From Leptobacterium flavescens (GTDB lineage Bacteria; Bacteroidota; Bacteroidia; Flavobacteriales; Flavobacteriaceae): a stretch of 64,000 nt of DNA. Below are positions 16,804 to 25,348 of this stretch, one piece after another. The position numbers and the translations under genes were made by a program. The notes under the pieces were generated by a model, which was given only the letters and a program-made list of their open reading frames with translations, did not search any database and was not told the DNA's origin. Position 1 is the stretch's first letter, and the number at the start of each line of letters is the position of its first letter. The stretch spans positions 186,001-250,000 of the forward strand of contig NZ_JAABOO010000001.1 of assembly GCF_010671605.1 (NCBI RefSeq), written 5' to 3'.

Positions 16804-17745
16804 TTATTGCCCCAGCTGATAATATCCCTTTTCCGGGATCTCAATCTTGTATTTCTTACGGGACTTATTGTTAAGGAAAGCTTCCCTTAACCAGGGGTTA
16901 TGGATCTTTAATATTTTATAATTGATCTCGAACTTCTGTGCAAAATCCGCAAAATTCGTCACTGCCGTATCTACTTCCACCTCGAAGGTAGGAATAGCCG
17001 AATAGTAGTGATCTTTTTCCAGGTAAAAACCGTATTTCTCCGGATTGGAAAGGATCTCTTTCATAGCCAGGATCCTGAACACATATCGTCCGGTTTCCTC
17101 TCCCAGTAAAAGATCGTAATAATTGGTTGCTTGTTGTCTTTGCTGCTGATTGATCACTCCTCCCCTTCCGGCATTATAGGCTGCTGCGGCTAATGTCCAG
17201 CTTCCGAATTTTTCTTTTGCCTTCTTGAGATATCTGCAGGCAACCTCAGTAGATTTTTTTATGTGATAGCGCTCATCAACATTGGTATTGACCTCCAGGC
17301 CGTATTCACGGGCTGTTGTTTTCAGTATCTGCCAGTAACCGGTTGCTCTTGCCGGAGAAACTACATTCTGAAGTCCGCTTTCCGCCACAGCCAGATATTT
17401 AAAATCGTCCGGTATTCCGTGTTCTTTAAGGATAGGCTCAATAATCGGGAAGTATTTTTTTGATCTCTTCATGAGAAGCAACGCATTGGACTGCCAATAG
17501 GTATTTACCAAAAGCTCTTTATCGATACGTTCTCTTATGTCCGGGTTATCAATAGGCACCTCTTCTCCCGCAAAGTTCATTTGTTCCGGAATATCCAGTG
17601 CATACACACTGTATTTACCTTCTGCATCCTGCTTTTCTTCTACTACTTTCTTTTCCTGAAGCTCATCGGTCTGTACAGCATTTATGAGTATTGAGGCAAT
17701 AAACAAAACGCCTAACAGCATCAAACCATTTTTAACAAATCTCAT
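16804..17745 (-). CDS. MltD-like lytic transglycosylase (SLT domain)
   Basis: 313-residue murein transglycosylase expected to cleave glycan strands of peptidoglycan from the periplasmic side. An N-terminal signal anchor (about residues 5-23) precedes a short linker and an SLT domain. The catalytic glutamate is E122 in AVAESGLQNVVSPARATGYWQ. AAAAYNAGRGGV near residue 188 is the second family motif. The C-terminus (EINYKILKIHNPWLRE...KIEIPEKG) looks like a degenerate LysM-type wall-binding unit. It is transcribed alone on the minus strand. Confidence 0.9.
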   Translation of the reverse strand: MRFVKNGLMLLGVLFIASILINAVQTDELQEKKVVEEKQDAEGKYSVYALDIPEQMNFAGEEVPIDNPDIRERIDKELLVNTYWQSNALLLMKRSKKYFPIIEPILKEHGIPDDFKYLAVAESGLQNVVSPARATGYWQILKTTAREYGLEVNTNVDERYHIKKSTEVACRYLKKAKEKFGSWTLAAAAYNAGRGGVINQQQRQQATNYYDLLLGEETGRYVFRILAMKEILSNPEKYGFYLEKDHYYSAIPTFEVEVDTAVTNFADFAQKFEINYKILKIHNPWLREAFLNNKSRKKYKIEIPEKGYYQLGQ

Positions 17746-17785
17746 ACTTCTTTTCGTTTTAAGGTTAATTAAGATAACGACTCCT

Positions 17786-18448
17786 CTAAGATAAAATTAT
17801 TTTTGGAAGATTTTCGTTAAACCACTTGTATTTATTGATGATCATGATATGCGTCCCTTCTTTCAGGCCAACGTAGTCATCAATATACACACTTGGAAAC
17901 ACGGCATCTTTCTCTCCGTGGATATGGACAATGTTCTCCGGAGGGCTGCTTTGTTTCCAGTTCACGATCTGATCTATCGACCAATCTATATAATATTTAT
18001 TCCTCACCGACAGGTATTTCTCGTAAAGGGATAATCTTTTTGTTACCGTCTCTCCAAACGCGTATTTTGCAAGGAGCTCTACGTTGTTCACCAGGCCGGT
18101 AGGTAATAATTTATGCACTTTGGTGTATTTGGCGAATATCATTCTCTTGGGGAGTTCCTTATTGGATTTCACACTGGAGATAATGATAAGTTTTCGCACT
18201 TCAATATGCTTTGCCATCTCCTGTACCAGTATTCCCCCAAAGGAAACACCAATTAGTACCGGCGACGGATGTTTTATACGTGCGGTCATCCTTTTTGCAT
18301 AATTCTGAATAGATTCTGCCTTTTCCGGGATGATCCATTCCAGGAGGTGTATTTCATAGCTTTCTTCGGGGAGACTGATATTCTCAAAAATGGAAGGATT
18401 TGCGGCCATTCCGGGCATAAAATACACATGAATTTTCTCTTTACCCAT
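17786..18448 (-). CDS. Alpha/beta hydrolase
   Basis: 220-residue cytoplasmic alpha/beta-hydrolase-fold protein. The nucleophile elbow is GVSFGG (near residue 86), the acid is probably the Asp in HGEKDAVFP (near 178), and the histidine is in GTHIMI (near 200). The ATG at 18448 is preferred over an upstream TTG at 18484. The extension to 18484 would reach the opposing promoter region and adds only polar residues. Substrate is unknown. Confidence 0.7.
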   Translation of the reverse strand: MGKEKIHVYFMPGMAANPSIFENISLPEESYEIHLLEWIIPEKAESIQNYAKRMTARIKHPSPVLIGVSFGGILVQEMAKHIEVRKLIIISSVKSNKELPKRMIFAKYTKVHKLLPTGLVNNVELLAKYAFGETVTKRLSLYEKYLSVRNKYYIDWSIDQIVNWKQSSPPENIVHIHGEKDAVFPSVYIDDYVGLKEGTHIMIINKYKWFNENLPKIILS

Positions 18449-18493
18449 AGATAGTTTATTACTTGTAAAAGAGGATGTTATCAATATTTTTTG

Positions 18494-18501
18494 TACCTTT
18501 G
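18494..18501 (+). promoter_or_regulatory. -7 box for the acetyltransferase gene, followed by a long leader
   Basis: TACCTTTG matches TAnnTTTG. The transcript would begin near 18508, leaving a leader of about 160 nt before the ATG at 18670. In it GCAACT (18549-18554) can pair with AGTTGT (18592-18597) around a G/C-rich interior. Confidence 0.55.
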
Positions 18502-18669
18502 CGCAGACAAAAATAAGGATTTCTTCCCCAATTCATTAAAACTTCAGAGCAACTGTAGGCAATCAGGGACCATCGGTAGGTTTCCAGCCCGAGTTGTGCC
18601 GAAGAAGCAAAAAGAGCAAAACAAACAGTTATCAATTGTTTAATTGTGAGCGAAATAAATAATAGAGTA

Positions 18670-18963
18670 ATGAACGACTTAAAAATTCAGAACAACAGTT
18701 TCTTAAGACAATTTGAAACTCAAGTGGATGGACAACTAGCTAAAGTGGAGTATTCATCTCAGGAAAGGAAAATTTTCTTAACAAAATTAGTTATTCCGGA
18801 AGGAGTTACCGACGCAAATTTCACGGAAGATTTTATCAAAGCTGTCTTAAAGGATATTGAAGAGCAAAACCTAAGGGTAGTGCCTACAAGTCCGCAGATA
18901 GCAGGTTTCCTCAGAAAACACAAAGAGTACAAAGAATTACTTCCTGTTGGAATCAGAATCTAA
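18670..18963 (+). CDS. GNAT-like N-acetyltransferase, short form
   Basis: 97-residue protein resembling the small YjdJ/At1g21770-type GNAT family. FLRQFETQVDGQLAKVEYSSQERKIFLTKLVIPEG forms the first strands and FIKAVLKDIEEQNLRVVPTSPQIAGFLRKHKEY the acetyl-CoA-binding half. The ATG at 18670 is favoured, but a GTG at 18646 in the same frame would add eight residues. The substrate is unknown. It ends three nucleotides before a strong bidirectional terminator. Confidence 0.7.
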   Translation: MNDLKIQNNSFLRQFETQVDGQLAKVEYSSQERKIFLTKLVIPEGVTDANFTEDFIKAVLKDIEEQNLRVVPTSPQIAGFLRKHKEYKELLPVGIRI

Positions 18964-18998
18964 AAAAAAAGCCCTGGCAATGATGTCAGGGCTTTTTT
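18962..18998. terminator. Bidirectional rho-independent terminator
   Basis: GCCCTGGCA (18971-18979) pairs with TGTCAGGGC (18984-18992), one G-U pair included. An A-tract precedes and T6 follows. It separates the convergent GNAT and mtaB genes. Confidence 0.88.
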
Positions 18999-19014
18999 AT
19001 TTTATTTATGCTAT

Positions 19015-20349
19015 TTAGGCTATTGCTTTCTCTTCTATAAAATCAAAACGCACCAGTCCGTCTTCATCTATCTTCGTCAGCTCTACCTGATGTAAAGTAT
19101 TGACCAATTCCGGATTCCATGGAGCCTTTACCTTTACGTAGTTTTCGGTAAAGCCGTGAATATAACCTTCCTTGTTCTCTCCTTCAAAAAGTACGGTCCT
19201 TCTGGTACCGATCTGGCTTTCGTAAAAAGCTCTTCTCTTTTTTGCAGAAAGACCTCTGAGCATTTTACTTCTCTTGGCCCTGACATTTTTAGGTACTACC
19301 TCCTCCATTTCTGCAGCCAGCGTATTATCGCGCTCCGAATAAGTAAATACATGAAGGTATGAGATATCCAGTTCGTTCAGGAAATTATAGGTATCCAGGA
19401 AATACTCATCGGTTTCACCCGGGAAACCAACGATAACATCCACTCCAATGCAGGCATGAGGCATTACTTCCTTAATTCTGTTCACCCTGTCTGTATAAAG
19501 TTCACGCAAATACCTTCTGCGCATTAATTTCAATATCGTATTGTTTCCACTCTGAAGCGGAATATGAAAGTGAGGAACAAAGGTCCTGCTATCGGCAACA
19601 AAATCAATTGTTTCATTCTTCAACAGGTTGGGTTCGATAGAGGAGATCCTCAAACGTTCGATCCCTTCAACCTTATCGAGAGCCTGAACCAGTTCAAAAA
19701 AGGTGTGTTCGTGTTTCTTATTTCCGAACTCCCCTTTTCCGTAATCGCCAATATTCACACCCGTAAGAACAATCTCCCTGATCCCCTTCTCACTGATCTC
19801 TTTGGCATTCTTTAAAACATTTTCCAGGGTATCACTTCTGGAAATTCCCCTTGCCAGTGGGATTGTACAATAGGTACACTTATAATCACATCCGTCCTGC
19901 ACCTTAAGGAACGCCCGTGTTCTGTCGCCGATCGAATAACTACCCACATAAAAATCTGCTTCGGAGATCTCGCAGGAATGCACTTCTCCAAAGTCATTTT
20001 TGGAAAGGTCATTCAGGTAATCGGTGATCTTGAATTTTTCGGTTGCTCCCAGAACCAGGTCAACTCCGTCAACGGCAGCCAGTTCTTCGGGTTTTAGCTG
20101 AGCGTAACACCCTACCGCAGCAACAAAGGCTTTTTCATTGGCCTTCTGTGCCTGTTTCACTATAGTTTTAAAACGCTTATCTGCATTATCGGTTACCGAG
20201 CAGGTATTAATTACATAGATATCTGCCTCCTCGCTAAAATCCACTCTGTCAAAGCCTTCATCCTTAAAACTTCTGGCAATGGTAGAAGTTTCTGAGAAAT
20301 TCAGCTTGCATCCCAATGTATAAAAAGCAACTTTTTTCCTGTCTGCCAT
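19015..20349 (-). CDS. mtaB: tRNA (N6-threonylcarbamoyladenosine(37)-C2)-methylthiotransferase MtaB
   Basis: Radical-SAM enzyme that adds a methylthio group to t6A37 of ANN-decoding tRNAs. The 444-residue protein has the UPF0004 domain cysteines C14, C50 and C81 for the auxiliary cluster. The radical-SAM motif CDYKCTYC is at 154-161 (C154, C158, C161), and a C-terminal TRAM-like region follows. TLGCKLNFSE near the start and DVIVGFPGETDE near residue 305 are characteristic of MtaB rather than MiaB. It is monocistronic. Confidence 0.93.
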   Translation of the reverse strand: MADRKKVAFYTLGCKLNFSETSTIARSFKDEGFDRVDFSEEADIYVINTCSVTDNADKRFKTIVKQAQKANEKAFVAAVGCYAQLKPEELAAVDGVDLVLGATEKFKITDYLNDLSKNDFGEVHSCEISEADFYVGSYSIGDRTRAFLKVQDGCDYKCTYCTIPLARGISRSDTLENVLKNAKEISEKGIREIVLTGVNIGDYGKGEFGNKKHEHTFFELVQALDKVEGIERLRISSIEPNLLKNETIDFVADSRTFVPHFHIPLQSGNNTILKLMRRRYLRELYTDRVNRIKEVMPHACIGVDVIVGFPGETDEYFLDTYNFLNELDISYLHVFTYSERDNTLAAEMEEVVPKNVRAKRSKMLRGLSAKKRRAFYESQIGTRRTVLFEGENKEGYIHGFTENYVKVKAPWNPELVNTLHQVELTKIDEDGLVRFDFIEEKAIA

Positions 20350-20402
20350 AATTATTGTTAAAGCGTTCTTCTATTGGTGAAACATTTTTAACTTTAAGGC
20401 TG

Positions 20403-20410
20403 CAAATATA
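20403..20410 (-). promoter_or_regulatory. -7 box for mtaB
   Basis: TATATTTG on the minus strand matches TAnnTTTG, 54 nt before the mtaB ATG. A -33 TTTG is not clear. Confidence 0.5.
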
Positions 20411-20425
20411 CTTACTTATTTTCGC

Positions 20426-22057
20426 ATGGTAAAATATCGGGGGAGCACATTAAAAGGAATAGCAGCTTGTATTTCAGCGAGTTGCATTCTTCTCTTATTC
20501 CTAAGTTGCGACAGCAGCGAATCGAAGGAACGGGATCATCTGGTTTTCAGGTATAACGAACACAGTAATATTACTTCCCTGGATCCGGCTTTTGCCAGAA
20601 ATCCTCCGAATATCTGGCCCATAAATCAAATTTTTAACGGCCTGGTGCAGCTCGATGATTCTTTGCTTATCAAACCGGAGATAGCCAAAAAGTGGACCGT
20701 CTCCGAAGATGCGCTGACCTATACTTTTGAACTCAGGAAAGATGTGTATTTCCACAAATCTCCCCTATTCGGAAAAGACAGTACCCGCACCGTAAAAGCC
20801 AGCGATTTTGTGTATAGTTTTAACCGGCTAAAAGACGAAAATGTAGCCTCTCCCGGAAGCTGGGTGCTTTCGAATGTTGCAGGCTATGAAGCTTTGAACG
20901 ATTCTGTTTTACAGATCCGGCTAAAACAACCTTTCCCGGCTTTTCTGGGGTTAATGAGTATGCGCTATTGTGCAGTGGTCCCCAAAGAGGTAGCCGATCA
21001 TTACGGAAGTGATTTCAGGTCGCATCCTATCGGTACTGGGCCCTTCAAATTTAAAAGATGGGATGAAAATATTAAACTGGTACTCAGAAAGAACGAACTC
21101 TATTTTGAAAAGGACAGGAACGGAAAACAACTTCCCTACCTGGAAGCGGTAGCCGTAACCTTTCTACCGGATAAACAGAGTGAATTTCTCCAGTTTGTTC
21201 AGGGTAACCTGGATTTTTTAAACAGCCTCGATAACTCTTATAAGGATGAGATCCTTACCTCCAGCGGAAGTCTAAGTGATAAATATTCCGGAGAAGTTAA
21301 CCTTATCAGCGGACCCTATCTCAATACCGAATATCTCGGTTTTTTCCTCGGAAGTGAAAATTCCGAAGTGAATTCGGAATTACTCCGTAAAGCCGTAAAC
21401 TATGGTTTTGACAGAGACAAAATGATGAAGTTCCTGCGTAACGGGATCGGTTTTCCTGCCGTTAACGGTTTTATTCCCAAGGGAATGCCAGGTTTTGACA
21501 ATATCGAAGGATATACCTATCAACCTCAAAAAGCCAAAGAACTGATTGAGGAATACAAAAAGCTAAGTGGTAATCCTAAACCCGCTATTTCCATAGGCAC
21601 GAACAGTAATTACCTGGATTTTTGTGAATATATTCAGAGAGAGCTTCAGAAAATAGGTCTGGAAGTCAAGATAGACGTCATGCCGCCATCTACCCTCCGG
21701 CAGTTGAAATCGACAGGAAAACTGGATGCTTTCAGGGCAAGCTGGATCGCCGATTATCCGGATGCTGAGAACTATCTGTCATTGTACTACAGTGGAAATT
21801 TTACTCCCAACGGCCCTAATTACACACATTTCAGCAATTCACTTTACGATAACTGGTATAAGACCGCCATGCAGGAAGTAGATCTTGAGAAGCGTCTTAA
21901 CCTCTACAGAAAAATGGATTCCCTTATCATCGACAAGGCCCCCATTGTCCCTCTTTATTACGATGAGATCACCCGTTTTACAAGGAAAAATGTAAAAGGA
22001 CTGGGAATTAACCCTATCAATCTGCTCGTCCTAAAACATGTAAGTAAGGAAGAATAA
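20426..22057 (+). CDS. Peptide/oligopeptide ABC transporter substrate-binding lipoprotein (family 5)
   Basis: 543-residue solute-binding lipoprotein of the DppA/OppA family. The lipobox LLLFLSC gives the acylated cysteine near residue 28. YNEHSNITSLDPAFARNP (about 42-60) and WTVSEDALTYTFELRKDVYFH (about 92-112) are the family-5 signatures, as is SHPIGTGPFKFKRWDENIKLVL near residue 195. ADYPDAENYLSLYYS near residue 445 is typical of the third domain. No permease or ATPase genes are adjacent, so it is an orphan binding protein and its ligand is uncertain. Confidence 0.9.
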   Translation: MVKYRGSTLKGIAACISASCILLLFLSCDSSESKERDHLVFRYNEHSNITSLDPAFARNPPNIWPINQIFNGLVQLDDSLLIKPEIAKKWTVSEDALTYTFELRKDVYFHKSPLFGKDSTRTVKASDFVYSFNRLKDENVASPGSWVLSNVAGYEALNDSVLQIRLKQPFPAFLGLMSMRYCAVVPKEVADHYGSDFRSHPIGTGPFKFKRWDENIKLVLRKNELYFEKDRNGKQLPYLEAVAVTFLPDKQSEFLQFVQGNLDFLNSLDNSYKDEILTSSGSLSDKYSGEVNLISGPYLNTEYLGFFLGSENSEVNSELLRKAVNYGFDRDKMMKFLRNGIGFPAVNGFIPKGMPGFDNIEGYTYQPQKAKELIEEYKKLSGNPKPAISIGTNSNYLDFCEYIQRELQKIGLEVKIDVMPPSTLRQLKSTGKLDAFRASWIADYPDAENYLSLYYSGNFTPNGPNYTHFSNSLYDNWYKTAMQEVDLEKRLNLYRKMDSLIIDKAPIVPLYYDEITRFTRKNVKGLGINPINLLVLKHVSKEE

Positions 22058-22173
22058 GTTTAGACCCATCCCTATTCTACTCACAGGTTTTTTGCGTTCA
22101 ATTTTATTTGCGTAACATTTACACAATTTTGTATACTAATATTATAAGTAGATGTTTAACTAAAACCAAAATT

Positions 22174-22440
22174 ATGAGCGCAGGAATTTCAGGAATGATC
22201 ATTAGCCTCCGGGCTAACAGGATCATCACAAGAAAACATGAGCCTTTCCGTAAGGATCTTTACAGCCGAAACGGAAAAGGACGGACGAATGAATTTGATT
22301 TTCCTTCTGCTTCAGAAAAGGAGTTGAAGAAGATCAGGAAAGAAATGATCAGAGAGAACAGGAAACTTGTATTAAAAAGAACCATAAGCTTCATCCTGAT
22401 CATGGGGGTATTATTATTTACAATCTATAAAATCGTTTAA
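22174..22440 (+). CDS. Small basic protein with C-terminal membrane helix
   Basis: 88-residue protein. A basic, charged N-terminal two-thirds (SEKELKKIRKEMIRENRK) is followed by one hydrophobic helix (about residues 68-85) near the C-terminus. The ATG at 22174 is chosen over one at 22108 because the longer form begins in the likely promoter region. It is one nucleotide from the next gene, which has the same layout. Function is unknown. Confidence 0.6.
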   Translation: MSAGISGMIISLRANRIITRKHEPFRKDLYSRNGKGRTNEFDFPSASEKELKKIRKEMIRENRKLVLKRTISFILIMGVLLFTIYKIV

Positions 22441-22441
22441 A

Positions 22442-22714
22442 ATGGCAGGATTTGCATCATGGGCGAATAGTATTATCCGCCTTAACCGAAGAGAGAGAAC
22501 AGATAAATTAGGGAGACTTGAGAATTACATTCATAATTCCAGTCTGCAAAAACCTGAGTATAAGGCTGCTTCCGAAATGTTGTTAAAGAGGATCCGGAAA
22601 AGGATACGGCGGGAACAGTCTTTATACAGGAAAAGAGAATTAATTGTTTTTATTTTTCTCTGCCTGTTGTTGTTTATCAGTTTATCTGTAATTCTATTTA
22701 CCGTAAAAATTTAA
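22442..22714 (+). CDS. Small basic protein with C-terminal membrane helix
   Basis: 90-residue protein with a basic helical body (KRIRKRIRREQSLYRKRE) and a C-terminal hydrophobic segment (about residues 67-86). This is the same architecture as the gene before it, from which it is separated by one base. They may be distant paralogues acting as a pair at the inner membrane. Its TAA overlaps the stop of the convergent gene at 22711. Function is unknown. Confidence 0.6.
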   Translation: MAGFASWANSIIRLNRRERTDKLGRLENYIHNSSLQKPEYKAASEMLLKRIRKRIRREQSLYRKRELIVFIFLCLLLFISLSVILFTVKI

Positions 22715-23064
22715 CCCGCCTTGTCTTCAGGGTCGGGTTCTATTCCTATTTGTGCTATCTCATTCTCCGGCTTCACTATATTCTTTTTCCACTGTTTTTT
22801 CAGAATTGTATACAATCCCCAGCAGGAAAGTAATCCGAAAGGTAATGCCATCAAACTCAAAACGATGTCCGGAGTATTTTCCAGACCTGAAAGGTCGTTA
22901 GCGATCAAAACATAAAGTATTCCGATAAGAATTCCGGCAATAAAGGTACCGACATAATAAGACACAACTCCGATAATAGCATATAGCCATTTGTTCTGTT
23001 GATATTCCTCGGCTAGCTGATAAAAGTATTTCCCGATAAAGAAAATGAGTATAAGTCCAAGCAT
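22711..23064 (-). CDS. Integral membrane protein of unknown function
   Basis: 117-residue protein with three hydrophobic helices (about residues 1-12, 26-54 and 66-88) and a charged, acidic-ended cytoplasmic tail. No known domain is recognised. The stop codon shares a TTAA with the opposing gene, so the genes are fully convergent with no terminator between. Confidence 0.6.
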   Translation of the reverse strand: MLGLILIFFIGKYFYQLAEEYQQNKWLYAIIGVVSYYVGTFIAGILIGILYVLIANDLSGLENTPDIVLSLMALPFGLLSCWGLYTILKKQWKKNIVKPENEIAQIGIEPDPEDKAG

Positions 23065-23106
23065 ATTTACGTCTTTGTTTTGTTTCGTTAATCTAAGGTT
23101 TTCGGA

Positions 23107-24282
23107 TTATTCCTTACGCCATCGTTTTGTCTGTTCGAAGATCTCTTCCAGGATCGCAGCATCCTGAGCTGTAAACTCCATATTTCTTCTGGACATAACC
23201 ACTTTGGCTACTTCAAAGGCTTTTTTGGTAAGATAGGTTGTAAAACCTCCTGAACCTCCCCAGCTAAAACTGGGTACGAAATTACGAGGAAAACCACTGC
23301 CAAAAACATTAGCACTTACACCTATCACGGTACCGGTATTGAACATGGTATTGATACCGCATTTGCTGTGGTCTCCCATCATCAGGCCGCAGAATTGCAG
23401 TCCGGTGCGAGCAAAGCTTTCGGTTTCATAACTCCAAAGGCGAACTTCTGCATAATTGTTTTTAAGATTGGATGTATTGGTATCCGCTCCAATATTGCAC
23501 CACTCTCCCAAAACGGAATTCCCCAGGAATCCGTCATGGCCTTTATTTGAATATCCGAATAAGACGGAATTATTTACTTCCCCTCCTATTTTACTGTACG
23601 GTCCTACCGTAGTAGGTCCATAGATCTTTGATGCCATTTTTATGACCCCTCCTTCACAAAGTGCCAGTCCTCCGCGGATAACACTTCCTTCCATGATTTC
23701 GGAGTCCTTCCCCAAATAGATAGGTCCTGAAGATGCATTTAATGTACAGAAGGCCAGTTTAGCACCTTCTTCTATAAAAATATTCTCTCCTCCTATTACA
23801 TTTACCCCGGCAGGAATAGGCATACTTTTTCTTCCGTTGGTGATCAGTTCGAAATCTGCTTCCATGGCTTCTCCATTCTTCGAAAAGATATCCCAGGTAT
23901 TTTCTATTCTGAGAACATCGGCTTCATACTCAATAGCTTCATAAGCATCGAAATCTACTTCCTCCTGAGCATCGGTCGTATAAAATGCAATCACCTCATC
24001 TTTGTAAAAAATGGCCTGATTCTCTTCCAGGTTCTTTACAAGAGCTGCTAATTCCGGATTGGGTAAGAAGGAAGCATTGATCAATACATTGCGCTCCATC
24101 TCCACCATTGGAAATTTATCAGAAAGGTATTCTTCTGTAATTGTAGTGGTTGTAAATCCCAGGAATTTTTCCCATTTCTCCCTTATGGTCAGGATACCTA
24201 CACGGATATCCGCAACAGGCCGGGTATAGGTAAAAGGCAACAGTGCATTTCTCACCGTACCGTCAAAAAGGATATAGTTCAT
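23107..24282 (-). CDS. GlmU-like putative sugar-nucleotidyl transferase / hexapeptide acyltransferase
   Basis: 391-residue protein of a Bacteroidota-typical GlmU-related family. The N-terminal domain (FTYTRPVADIRVGILTIREKWE, about 17-38) resembles a nucleotidyltransferase but lacks the LxxGxGTRM pyrophosphorylase loop. The C-terminal half carries left-handed beta-helix hexapeptide repeats (IYLGKDSEIMEGSVIRG, IYGPTTVGPYSKIGGEVNNSV, MGDHSKCGINTMFNTGTVIG). It may act in UDP-GlcNAc metabolism, but loss of the loop makes the uridylyl activity doubtful. It lies downstream of rpmE2 past a terminator. Confidence 0.8.
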   Translation of the reverse strand: MNYILFDGTVRNALLPFTYTRPVADIRVGILTIREKWEKFLGFTTTTITEEYLSDKFPMVEMERNVLINASFLPNPELAALVKNLEENQAIFYKDEVIAFYTTDAQEEVDFDAYEAIEYEADVLRIENTWDIFSKNGEAMEADFELITNGRKSMPIPAGVNVIGGENIFIEEGAKLAFCTLNASSGPIYLGKDSEIMEGSVIRGGLALCEGGVIKMASKIYGPTTVGPYSKIGGEVNNSVLFGYSNKGHDGFLGNSVLGEWCNIGADTNTSNLKNNYAEVRLWSYETESFARTGLQFCGLMMGDHSKCGINTMFNTGTVIGVSANVFGSGFPRNFVPSFSWGGSGGFTTYLTKKAFEVAKVVMSRRNMEFTAQDAAILEEIFEQTKRWRKE

Positions 24283-24311
24283 TAAGCAGTCAGTTTTTGT
24301 AAAAATAAAAA

Positions 24312-24335
24312 AAGCCTTCTGAAATCAGAAGGCTT
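24312..24335 (-). terminator. Rho-independent terminator of rpmE2
   Basis: AAGCCTTCTGA (24312-24322) pairs with TCAGAAGGCTT (24325-24335). The A-rich stretch at 24301-24313 gives the U-tract on the minus strand, 22 nt past the rpmE2 stop. Confidence 0.85.
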
Positions 24336-24356
24336 AATGTATATCTTTTAATAAAA

Positions 24357-24608
24357 TTATTTCTTGAACTTAGCGTATTTGTTCTTGAATTTATCAATAC
24401 GCCCGGCAGTATCAACCAATTTGGATTTACCGGTATAGTAAGGATGCGATGTCCTTGAAATTTCCATCTTTACAAGTGGATACTCAACACCGTCAACTTC
24501 AATAGTCTCTTTTGTTTCAGCAGTTGATTTTGTAATGAAGACATCGTCGTTTGACATATCTTTAAAAGCAACTAATCTATAATTTTCTGGATGTATATCT
24601 TTTCTCAT
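24357..24608 (-). CDS. rpmE2: 50S ribosomal protein L31, type B (zinc-independent)
   Basis: 83-residue L31 starting [17 protein letters not shown] and containing [24 protein letters not shown], the type B signature. The zinc-binding cysteines of type A L31 are absent, so it should function without zinc. It has its own promoter and terminator. Confidence 0.96.
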   Translation of the reverse strand: MRKDIHPENYRLVAFKDMSNDDVFITKSTAETKETIEVDGVEYPLVKMEISRTSHPYYTGKSKLVDTAGRIDKFKNKYAKFKK

Positions 24609-24645
24609 CGCTAATAACTTTTATACGCTCGTAAATTTCGAGCTG

Positions 24646-24653
24646 CAAAGTTA
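24646..24653 (-). promoter_or_regulatory. -7 box for rpmE2
   Basis: TAACTTTG on the minus strand fits TAnnTTTG, 37 nt before the ATG. A TTGG about 19 nt upstream (near 24673) may serve as -33. Confidence 0.6.
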
Positions 24654-24782
24654 ATCATATTTTGTAATTTACCAATAAGATTTATAAAAAATCCTCGGCT
24701 TTTTAAAAAAGCTCTCAAATATATGTAACAAAAACAAATCACAGGATACTAAATATGTATTACTAACTAAATTAATCAGACA

Positions 24783-25313
24783 ATGGAAGATCAAGAAATC
24801 CAAGCACCAAAAACCAGAAAGTTCAGTATTAATTACGGATTACTCCTAGGAGGAATTAATATTGTTTTTGCCATTATGCTTGCGGTAATGGAGTTACATT
24901 ACCAAAGAGATATCTCACAACAAATAATCGGAGTTGTTATCCTTGCAGCTGTAATAGGGATTGCTATTTATCAGTTTAAAAAAGCAAATGCCAGCTTCTT
25001 ATCACTGGGGCAGGCAATCAAGATCGGATTAGGAGTAGCACTGATCGCTTCGTTAATGATCATCGTTTACTCTATCATTTATACTTCTTTTATCGAGCCG
25101 GAGTTCTACGATAAATTTTTCGAGCAACTTCGTCCGCAGATCGCAGAACAGAATCCAAGTTTAACAACAGAACAAATAGATAATGTCATTCAAACGCAAA
25201 GGCAATTTGCATGGATCGGTTATCCTGTTATCCTCATCATTAATTTAATTATTGCATTAATTATTTCATTGATCGTAGGTTTAATAATGAAAAAAGACAA
25301 AAGTGATTACTAA
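24783..25313 (+). CDS. DUF4199 family membrane protein
   Basis: 176-residue protein with four predicted helices (about residues 17-37, 47-64, 77-104 and 141-168). It matches the DUF4199 pattern, with a cytoplasmic start, a GxxIKIGLGVALIASLMIIVYSIIY central helix and a conserved aromatic/acidic region between helices 3 and 4. The family is widespread in Bacteroidota and of unknown role. It sits directly before a family-2 glycosyltransferase gene, an arrangement I regard as typical for flavobacteria. Confidence 0.85.
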   Translation: MEDQEIQAPKTRKFSINYGLLLGGINIVFAIMLAVMELHYQRDISQQIIGVVILAAVIGIAIYQFKKANASFLSLGQAIKIGLGVALIASLMIIVYSIIYTSFIEPEFYDKFFEQLRPQIAEQNPSLTTEQIDNVIQTQRQFAWIGYPVILIINLIIALIISLIVGLIMKKDKSDY

Positions 25314-25348
25314 TTTGTATTTTTGGCATTATTTCAGATACAAACCGA

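Noticed and set aside
18508-18669. Leader considered as SRP RNA (4.5S) gene
   Set aside because: The conserved GGAA tetraloop with AGCAG internal loop is not present; only a general stem could be drawn.
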